Positions 1 through 4,967 of a stretch of DNA of 5,772 nucleotides are shown here, piece after piece. Each line of letters starts with the position of its first letter. Positions within the stretch are counted from its first letter, which is position 1. The DNA comes from Clostridium sp. (GTDB lineage: Bacteria; Bacillota; Clostridia; Lachnospirales; Lachnospiraceae). The stretch spans positions 1 through 5,772 of the forward strand of contig SFNH01000114.1 of NCBI GenBank assembly GCA_004554205.1. The letters are read 5' to 3'. The position numbers and the translations under genes are program-made. The notes beneath the pieces were generated by a model. The model was not told where the DNA came from and ran no database searches. It saw only the letters and a program-made list of their open reading frames with translations.

Positions 1-405
1 ACGGACATCGTGCAGTGCCTTCCCGCACTCCGGGAAGCCGGTGGCGGCGTAGTGCTTCTGGAGTGCATGTCGAATCTGGCTGCCAATGAAATGTTTGACA
101 CGGAAGAACCGGCGGGCTGTGAGCAGGTCGCGGAAAAGATTGTCACGCAGGTGGGCAGGCTGGCACAGGAGACGGAGGAACTTGTCATTGTCACCAACAA
201 TGTGTTTGAGGACGGCATCGCCTATGACGCTTCCACCATGGAATATCTTTGGGCGCTCGGCAACATCAATGTGAGGCTGGCAGAGCGTTCGGACGTTGTG
301 GTGGAAGTGATTGCGGGAATTCCCGTTGCAAGAAAGGGAAGGCTTCCGGTACCTGCGGAAGAGAAAGGTGAACACAAACAGAAAGGAGCACCGGCATGTC
401 CGTAA
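1..405 (+). CDS. cobU: CobU-family adenosylcobinamide kinase / adenosylcobinamide-phosphate guanylyltransferase, 5' partial
   Basis: The reading frame is open from the first base, so this is the C-terminal 134 residues of a longer protein; the true start lies upstream. CobU phosphorylates adenosylcobinamide and then transfers GMP to it, giving adenosyl-GDP-cobinamide in the cytoplasm. Family features seen are VVLLECMSNLAANEMF (visible residues 17-32), which matches the CobU LLEC...N segment, then LVIVTN (61-66), and the end segment GNINVRLAERSD...EVIAGIPVARKG (87-113), which matches the usual GRVNQRLA..AD...VVSGI stretch. The normally conserved EVGxGIVP motif is replaced by NVFEDGIAYD (67-76), so this belongs to a divergent branch. 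The charged tail after residue 113 (about 21 residues, Lys/Glu/Pro rich) goes beyond the usual C-terminus. The P-loop half cannot be judged. The last 10 nt overlap cobS. Family assignment is good; both activities are inferred. Confidence 0.82.
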   Translation, partial: TDIVQCLPALREAGGGVVLLECMSNLAANEMFDTEEPAGCEQVAEKIVTQVGRLAQETEELVIVTNNVFEDGIAYDASTMEYLWALGNINVRLAERSDVVVEVIAGIPVARKGRLPVPAEEKGEHKQKGAPACP

Positions 406-1160
406 TAAAGTCTTTTTTTATAGCATTTTCGATTTATTCCAAAATTCCGGTGCCGCAGTTTGCGTGGAAAGAGGAGGACATGCGCTATACGTTGTGCTTC
501 TTCCCGTGGATCGGAGCGGTGATCGGCGGGTGCTTCCTGTTGTGGAACCGGTTCGCGGGCGTGTATGGGATTCCGCTGACTGCCCGGGCGGCGGTCGGAG
601 CGGTTCTGCCGCTTGCAATATCCGGCGGGTTTCATGCGGACGGGTTTATGGACACCATGGACGCACTGCACTCTTACCGCGACAGGGAGCGCAAACTGGA
701 GATTTTAAAAGATTCCCATATCGGCGCGTTTGCCGTGATCTGTTTTGTGATGTATGAGCTGATCTATCTGGGAGCGGTGTCCATGATTACGGAGAAGGAA
801 CAGATTCTGGTATTCGCCGCAGGCTTTTTTTTATCGCGCGCCTTAAGTGGGATCGGTGTCGTATCCCTGCGCTGTGCCAAGACGAACGGGATGCTCTATC
901 AGTTCGCGAGCGAGGCGCATCGGCGGGTGGTGTTAACGGCGCTGTATCTGCAGCTTGTGCTCTGCGTCGGGCTGATGCTTGCCGTATCGGTGAAGACCGG
1001 CGCTCTTGCGTGTGCGGGAGCAGGGCTTACCTACGCGTACTACAGACAGAAGAGTTACCGGGAATTCGGCGGTATTACCGGAGACCTCGCGGGATATTTT
1101 GTGACGCTGTGCGAGGGTGTGATGGCGGTGCTCGTGGCGGCGGCAGGGCTGATCGGTTAG
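396..1160 (+). CDS. cobS: Adenosylcobinamide-GDP ribazoletransferase (cobalamin synthase)
   Basis: This integral membrane enzyme joins adenosyl-GDP-cobinamide to alpha-ribazole (or its phosphate), releasing GMP, in the last assembly stage of cobalamin. The 254-residue length is normal for CobS. Hallmarks seen: GGFHADGFMDTMDA (residues 77-90) with its acidic metal-binding residues, LEILKDSHIGAFAV (101-114), and FGGITGDLAG (224-233). Hydrophobic segments lie at roughly 32-50, 62-80, 110-130, 136-156, 177-215 and 230-252, as expected of a multi-pass membrane protein. The ATG at 396 is chosen because AAGGAG (383-388) sits 7 nt upstream. The start overlaps the end of the preceding CobU-family gene by 10 nt, suggesting translational coupling. 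An eight-T run (825-832) falls in codons F144-L146 but the frame is intact. Confidence 0.96.
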   Translation: MSVIKSFFIAFSIYSKIPVPQFAWKEEDMRYTLCFFPWIGAVIGGCFLLWNRFAGVYGIPLTARAAVGAVLPLAISGGFHADGFMDTMDALHSYRDRERKLEILKDSHIGAFAVICFVMYELIYLGAVSMITEKEQILVFAAGFFLSRALSGIGVVSLRCAKTNGMLYQFASEAHRRVVLTALYLQLVLCVGLMLAVSVKTGALACAGAGLTYAYYRQKSYREFGGITGDLAGYFVTLCEGVMAVLVAAAGLIG

Positions 1161-1201
1161 AGATGGAATTATCGCGGGATGCGCAGGAGAAAGGATAACA
1201 C

Positions 1202-1588
1202 ATGGAACTATATATTGGCGGATATGCACAGGGAAAACTTGCTTATGTCAAAGAGAGGCATCCGGGGGAAAAACATCCGGTGTGGGACGGAGCTACAGAG
1301 ACGTTTGCCGGGAGAACATCCAAGGAGGCGCCGGTCTGCAACCACTCCCATCTGTGGGTGAAGAGACTGCTTAGGGATGGAGCGGATGTAAGAGAGCTGA
1401 CCGGCAGGCTGCTTCTGGAACACCCGGACTGCATCATCATCAGTGATGAGATCGGCAACGGAATTGTGCCGTTCGAGCATGAGGAGCGCGAGTACCGGGA
1501 GACGACCGGCAGGCTGCTGTGCGAGCTGGCAGAAAAGGCGGACCGCGTGGAGCGCATTGTGTGCGGGATCGGAGAACGGATCAAATGA
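1202..1588 (+). CDS. Short CobU-like protein with altered P-loop
   Basis: This 128-residue protein resembles a shortened CobU (typically about 180 residues). The N-terminus MELYIGGYAQGKL aligns with the CobU P-loop start (ILVTGGARSGKS), but the Ser/Thr after the P-loop Lys is Leu13. The segment that carries the guanylylated His in CobU (RI..HH...RP..W) is not recognisable; instead there is NHSHLW (47-52). The C-terminal half is very typical: IIISDEIGNGIVP (78-90), EREYRETTGRLLCELAEKAD (95-114) and the ending CGIGERIK, close to the SGIGVKIK end of Salmonella CobU. It may be a specialised or partial-function CobU, perhaps acting with the CobU-family protein upstream; the true activity is unknown. 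The ATG is preceded by AGGAGAAAGG (1185-1194), after a 41-nt gap from cobS. Its stop overlaps the next start as ATGA. Confidence 0.85.
   Translation: MELYIGGYAQGKLAYVKERHPGEKHPVWDGATETFAGRTSKEAPVCNHSHLWVKRLLRDGADVRELTGRLLLEHPDCIIISDEIGNGIVPFEHEEREYRETTGRLLCELAEKADRVERIVCGIGERIK
1399..1518 (+). repeat. Pair of identical 15-nt direct repeats inside the short CobU-like gene
   Basis: GACCGGCAGGCTGCT occurs at 1399-1413 and again at 1504-1518, exactly 105 nt (35 codons) apart and in the same frame. Both copies encode TGRLL (residues 67-71 and 102-106), and both are preceded by an RE pair (RELTGRLL and RETTGRLL). The second copy falls in the position of the conserved GR of CobU proteins; the first does not match a known family motif. 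It could be a short internal duplication or coincidence. Confidence 0.7.
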
Positions 1589-2217
1589 GGTACGAGGCAG
1601 ACATATCACTGATCCGTCACGGTATGACGCCCGGGAATGAGGAGCACCGCTACATCGGAACAACGGATGAACCGCTTTCAAAAAAAGGCAGAGAGCAGCT
1701 TCTTGCATTGCGGGAAAAAGGCGTTTATCCCGCGGCAGCGTGCGTTGCGGCAAGTCCGCTGGAGCGTTGCAGACAGACGGCAGAGCTGTTGTACCCCGGA
1801 CAGGCGCCGTGCGTGGTCGATCAGTTCCGGGAGATTGATTTTGGCGCGTTTGAAGGGCATAACTATGAGAAACTGAAAGCGGACGCCCGCTACCAGGTAT
1901 GGATCGACAGCAACGGAACGCTGCCGTTCCCGCAGGGGGAGAGCAGAGAACGGTTTCAGAGCCGGTGCATGGAGGGATTTTGTGAGCTGCTTAAGGAAAT
2001 GTGGACGCGGGAGATGTCTCTGTCGTCGCTTGCGCTCGTCGTGCATGGCGGAACGATCATGGCGCTTCTGGACGCTTTTGCGGAGGGCAGTTATTACGAC
2101 TACCAGTGCGCAAATGCGAAGGGATACAAAGGACGGCTGTCTGTGGAATTTGATGCGGCGGGAAATGTTTTAAGGGATACGATAAAAATTGCGGATGTGA
2201 GAAAGTTGGAGGAATGA
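1585..2217 (+). CDS. cobC: Histidine phosphatase, probable alpha-ribazole-5'-phosphate phosphatase (CobC type)
   Basis: A 210-residue member of the phosphoglycerate-mutase-like histidine phosphatase superfamily. It has the catalytic LIRHG (residues 9-13, His12 the phosphorylated histidine), SPLERCRQTA (57-66, with substrate-binding Arg61), REIDFGAFEG (82-91, acid Glu83) and VVHGG (152-156, second His154). In this operon the most likely job is removing the phosphate from alpha-ribazole-5'-phosphate or cobalamin-5'-phosphate around the CobS step. Superfamily membership is certain, but substrate is assigned from context since these enzymes are hard to tell apart by sequence. The ATG at 1585 is chosen because it gives the ATGA overlap with the preceding gene, has GGAG at 1571-1574, and leaves RHG at the usual distance from the N-terminus. 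A GTG at 1519 in the same frame would add 22 unlikely residues. The stop is one base before the cbiB start. Confidence 0.9.
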   Translation: MRYEADISLIRHGMTPGNEEHRYIGTTDEPLSKKGREQLLALREKGVYPAAACVAASPLERCRQTAELLYPGQAPCVVDQFREIDFGAFEGHNYEKLKADARYQVWIDSNGTLPFPQGESRERFQSRCMEGFCELLKEMWTREMSLSSLALVVHGGTIMALLDAFAEGSYYDYQCANAKGYKGRLSVEFDAAGNVLRDTIKIADVRKLEE

Positions 2218-2221
2218 CATG
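2208..2221 (+). promoter_or_regulatory. Ribosome binding site and start of cbiB, overlapping the end of cobC
   Basis: GGAGG at 2208-2212 lies inside the last codons of cobC and is 6 nt ahead of the ATG at 2219. The cobC stop TGA ends at 2217. This arrangement supports 2219 over the in-frame ATG six codons later and suggests coupled translation. Confidence 0.75.
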
Positions 2222-3211
2222 CTCTCGGTATATCATATGGCGGCGTTTACAATCGGATTTGTGATGGATCTTCTGTTCGGCGATCCGTACTGGCTGCCGC
2301 ATCCGATCCGGTGGATCGGGCGTCTGATCGGTTGGCTGGATCGAAAGCTTCTGGGAGAGACAGACGGTGCGGTGCGAAATGAAGCCGCCGAGAGGAAAAA
2401 AGGAAGGTGGCTTGTGGCGTTCGTACTTCTTTTGGTGCTCTTTTTTGCGGCAGCAGTCCTTTTTGCGGCGTATCAGATCCATCCGGCGGCGGGGATCATT
2501 GCAGAGAGCATTATGACCTACCAGATGCTTGCCACGAAGTGCTTAAAGACGGAGAGCATGAAGGTGTACAGGCGGCTTTCGGAACATGATCTGTGCGGGG
2601 CGAGAAAGGCGGTCTCCATGATCGTCGGCAGAGATACGGAACGTCTGGATGAGGAGGGCGTGGCGAAGGCGGCGATCGAGACCGTGGCGGAGAATGCCTC
2701 CGACGGAGTGATCGCGCCGATGTTTTATCTGGCGCTGTTTGGACCGGTGGGCGGCTTTTTTTATAAGGCGGTCAACACCATGGACTCGATGGTGGGATAT
2801 AAAAATGACCGGTATCACGCATTTGGCACGGCGGCGGCAAAGCTGGACGATGTTGTCAATTTCATTCCGGCGCGCATCAGCGCCATGCTCATGATCTTAT
2901 CCTGCTGTTTCCTTGGAAAAGAATTCGATCAGAAGAATGCGATGAAAATCTTTAAGCGGGACCGGTATCAGCATGCCAGTCCGAACTCCGCACAGACCGA
3001 GGCGGCATGTGCGGGAGCACTCGGCATAAGACTGGCGGGGGATGCCAGCTATTTTGGAAAAGTCGTAAAAAAGCCCTACATCGGTGATCCGCTAAGAGCA
3101 GTGGAGACAGACGACATCAGACGTGCCAACCGCCTGCTGTACGGGATGGCATTTCTTGGATGGGGAATTTGTATGGCTGTCTGGTTGTGCGTGACAGCCA
3201 TTGTGTGGTAG
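2219..3211 (+). CDS. cbiB: Adenosylcobinamide-phosphate synthase CbiB
   Basis: CbiB is the membrane enzyme that attaches (R)-1-amino-2-propanol O-2-phosphate to adenosylcobyric acid to form adenosylcobinamide phosphate. At 330 residues it is near the family norm. Family motifs are clear: DLLFGDPYWLPHPIRWIG (residues 17-34), ETVAENASDGVIAP (154-167), VNTMDSMVGYKNDRY (185-199), KLDDVVNFIPARIS (208-221), HASPNSAQTEAACAGALG (252-269). Strongly hydrophobic stretches lie at about 64-84, 216-232 and 308-329, with the last ending at the C-terminus. The gene directly follows cobC and is 30 nt ahead of the cobD-cbiC fusion, whose CobD half makes its substrate, so the pair fits functionally. The last codons carry a perfect inverted repeat. 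In aerobic-pathway organisms the same enzyme is called CobD, a name not to be confused with the decarboxylase next door. Confidence 0.96.
   Translation: MLSVYHMAAFTIGFVMDLLFGDPYWLPHPIRWIGRLIGWLDRKLLGETDGAVRNEAAERKKGRWLVAFVLLLVLFFAAAVLFAAYQIHPAAGIIAESIMTYQMLATKCLKTESMKVYRRLSEHDLCGARKAVSMIVGRDTERLDEEGVAKAAIETVAENASDGVIAPMFYLALFGPVGGFFYKAVNTMDSMVGYKNDRYHAFGTAAAKLDDVVNFIPARISAMLMILSCCFLGKEFDQKNAMKIFKRDRYQHASPNSAQTEAACAGALGIRLAGDASYFGKVVKKPYIGDPLRAVETDDIRRANRLLYGMAFLGWGICMAVWLCVTAIVW
3173..3201 (+). other. 9-bp perfect inverted repeat (hairpin) at the end of cbiB
   Basis: ATGGCTGTC at 3173-3181 is an exact reverse complement of GACAGCCAT at 3193-3201, with an 11-nt loop. It ends 7 nt before the cbiB stop codon and about 25 nt before the Shine-Dalgarno site of the next gene. 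No T-run follows, so it is not a standard rho-independent terminator. It may be an mRNA processing or stability element, or a chance result of coding the last membrane helix. Confidence 0.6.
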
Positions 3212-3225
3212 CATAGAGACAGAAC

Positions 3226-3244
3226 AGGAGGAAGAACCGGGATG
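3226..3244 (+). promoter_or_regulatory. Strong ribosome binding site for the cobD-cbiC fusion
   Basis: A full AGGAGG (3226-3231) lies 10 nt before the ATG at 3242. It is in the 30-nt gap after cbiB and settles the start, which is also the one that places the family HGGD motif at residue 7. Confidence 0.8.
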
Positions 3245-4963
3245 GTGCAGCAGAACATACATGGAGGAGACATATACCGCAATCAGGTATCGCTTGATTT
3301 TTCCGTGAACATCAATCCGTTCGGAATGCCGCAGAGAATGCGTGAGGCGCTTGAGGCGGCGGTGGCATGGTGTGAGCGGTATCCGGATATCCGGTCGGAG
3401 GCATTGCGGGATGCCATTGCCGGGGAAAAAGGGATAGCGCCTGAGGACATTGTGTGCGGAAACGGTGCGTCAGAACTGTTTCCCGCCATTTTAAGAGTGG
3501 TTCACGCAAAAAAGGTGCTGCTTGCCGTGCCGTCATTTTACGGATATGAGCATGCGGCAAAGTCCGTGGGGGCAGAGATCTGCTGCCACGAGCTGCTTGA
3601 GGCGGACGGCTATGCGGTGACGGAGCGCTTCCTTACTGCCATCGGGGAGGACGTGGATGCGGTTTTTCTGGCAGTCCCGAATAATCCGGTGGGTACGGTG
3701 GTGGAGCCGGAACTGTTGGAGAAGATTGCGGAGCGCTGTCAGAAGAACGGCGTGACCCTGATTCTGGACGAATGTTTTGTGACGTTCACCGGAGAGGAAG
3801 AACGCTATTCCTTTTTAAAAAAGTATCGGAATTATCCGGGGGTTGTGATCGTGCGGGCATTTACGAAGCTCTATGCCATGCCGGGAGTGCGGCTCGGCTA
3901 TCTCGTCTGCCGCGACGTCGCTCTTACGGAAGCGGTGAGAGCTGATCTGCCGGAGTGGAATCTGTCGGTATTTGCGCAGCAGGCGGGATGTGTGGCCTGC
4001 GGGCAGCGCGCGTATGTAAAGCATTCGGTGGCGTTTGTATGCCGGGAGCGCGACTGGCTTAGGGAACAGCTGCTGGAACTTGGCATCACCGTGTTTGCGT
4101 CAAGCGCTAATTTCCTCATGATAAAGGACGGGCGTCCGCTGGCAGAAGAACTTTTAAAGAGCGGGATTCTGATCCGCGACTGCAGCAACTACCGGGGACT
4201 TTCCGCGGGATACTACCGGATTGCGGTCAGACGGCGCGAGGAGAATGAACGCCTGCTTGCGGCGCTGGCGCAGGTGACGGGAGGCAGCGTGGCGGAAACA
4301 GGGAAAGATTCTAAAAAGCAGGCAGCAGTGCCTGGCGGAATCGAGTATGTGATGCCGCAGGAGATAGAGAAACGCAGCTTTTCCATTATTGAAGAAGAAT
4401 TGCGGCTTCGGGGGATTACGCTGCCTAAGGAGGAAGCAATGGTCACGAAGCGTGTGATCCACACGAGCGCCGATTTTTCCTACGCGCAGACGATGACCTA
4501 CTCCGCAGGAGCGGTGGAGACGGCAAAGCGGCTCATCACAGAGGGGGCGGACATTGTGACGGACACCAACATGGCGCTCTCCGGTATCAACAAGCGCGTG
4601 CTCGCACGCTACGGCGGAGCGGTGCATTGCTTTATGGCGGACGAGAATGTGGCGAGAGAGGCGAAGGAGCGGGGAGTCACCCGCGCCACCGTCAGCATGG
4701 AACGGGCGGCAAAGATCGAAAAACCGGTGATCTTTGCGATCGGAAATGCGCCGACGGCCTTGATCCAGCTGTACGGGATGATAGAGGAGGGCTACCGCCC
4801 GGCATTCATCATCGGCGTTCCGGTCGGGTTCGTCAATGTGGAGGCGGCGAAGGAGCTGATCTTACAGACGAAGATACCGCATATTGTGAACCGTGGAAGA
4901 AAAGGCGGAAGCAATGTCGCGGCTGCGATCTGCAACGCGATTCTCTACGAGCTTGGGAGGTGA
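3242..4963 (+). CDS. cobD-cbiC: Fusion protein: threonine-phosphate decarboxylase (CobD) + cobalt-precorrin-8 methylmutase (CbiC)
   Basis: One unbroken 573-residue frame holds two cobalamin enzymes. Residues 1 to about 345 are a PLP-dependent CobD, which makes (R)-1-amino-2-propanol O-2-phosphate from threonine phosphate: HGGD (7-10), DFSVNINPFG (19-28), GNGASELFPA (73-82), VPNNPVGT (145-152), LILDE (173-177, Asp176 expected to contact the PLP ring), FTKLYAMPGVRLGY (207-220, Lys209 the likely Schiff-base lysine) and YYRIAVR (324-330, substrate Arg330). Residues about 346-366 are a polar Gly/Lys/Ser-rich linker. Residues about 367-573 are CbiC, which moves the C11 methyl to C12: RVIHTSADFSYA (404-415, His407 the expected catalytic His), DTNMALSGI (441-449), GNAPTALI (501-508), GVPVGFV (525-531) and RGRKGGSNVAAA (551-562). 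Each half is close to full length, so both are probably active. The two steps are not consecutive. The gene ends 4 nt before cbiD. Confidence 0.94.
   Translation: MVQQNIHGGDIYRNQVSLDFSVNINPFGMPQRMREALEAAVAWCERYPDIRSEALRDAIAGEKGIAPEDIVCGNGASELFPAILRVVHAKKVLLAVPSFYGYEHAAKSVGAEICCHELLEADGYAVTERFLTAIGEDVDAVFLAVPNNPVGTVVEPELLEKIAERCQKNGVTLILDECFVTFTGEEERYSFLKKYRNYPGVVIVRAFTKLYAMPGVRLGYLVCRDVALTEAVRADLPEWNLSVFAQQAGCVACGQRAYVKHSVAFVCRERDWLREQLLELGITVFASSANFLMIKDGRPLAEELLKSGILIRDCSNYRGLSAGYYRIAVRRREENERLLAALAQVTGGSVAETGKDSKKQAAVPGGIEYVMPQEIEKRSFSIIEEELRLRGITLPKEEAMVTKRVIHTSADFSYAQTMTYSAGAVETAKRLITEGADIVTDTNMALSGINKRVLARYGGAVHCFMADENVAREAKERGVTRATVSMERAAKIEKPVIFAIGNAPTALIQLYGMIEEGYRPAFIIGVPVGFVNVEAAKELILQTKIPHIVNRGRKGGSNVAAAICNAILYELGR
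4427..4441 (+). promoter_or_regulatory. Possible internal ribosome binding site and ATG within the CbiC half
   Basis: AAGGAGG at 4427-4433, a near-ideal Shine-Dalgarno match, is followed after 5 nt by an in-frame ATG at 4439 (Met400). Initiation here would give a 174-residue product starting MVTKRVIHTSADF that keeps His407 but lacks roughly the first 30 residues of a full CbiC. Use of this site is not shown; the bases also simply encode Lys-Glu-Glu. Confidence 0.35.
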
Positions 4964-4967
4964 GCCC

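Noticed and set aside
314..325. Palindrome CGGGAATTCCCG near the end of the first gene as an operator
   Set aside because: It is a gapless palindrome inside conserved coding sequence (AGIPVAR), far from any promoter; chance is sufficient.
343..361. 6-bp hairpin CTTCCG/CGGAAG with 7-nt loop upstream of cobS
   Set aside because: The stem is short, lies in the tail of the cobU frame, and has no T-run or overlap with the cobS ribosome binding site.
825..832. Eight-T run in cobS (and T7 runs at 413-419 and 2756-2762) as programmed slippage or phase-variation sites
   Set aside because: Each simply encodes Phe-rich membrane helix codons, the frames are intact, and no downstream alternative product is evident.
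1519..1584. Upstream GTG as an alternative start for cobC
   Set aside because: It would add 22 residues overlapping the mini-CobU gene with no similarity to the family; the ATG at 1585 with ATGA overlap fits the RHG position.
1680..1686. A-AAA-AAA heptamer in cobC as a possible -1 frameshift signal
   Set aside because: It matches the slippery pattern, but encodes an ordinary Lys-Lys and is followed by no clear stimulatory structure or meaningful alternative protein.
1208..1753. 181-codon open frame on the minus strand
   Set aside because: It lies antisense to the mini-CobU and CobC genes, whose conserved motifs explain the DNA; the translation is low in recognisable features. Long antisense frames are common in GC-rich coding DNA.
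4154..4627. 157-codon minus-strand open frame opposite the CobD-CbiC fusion
   Set aside because: It is a shadow of a well-supported gene, rich in Arg, His and Cys, without motif or start signal.
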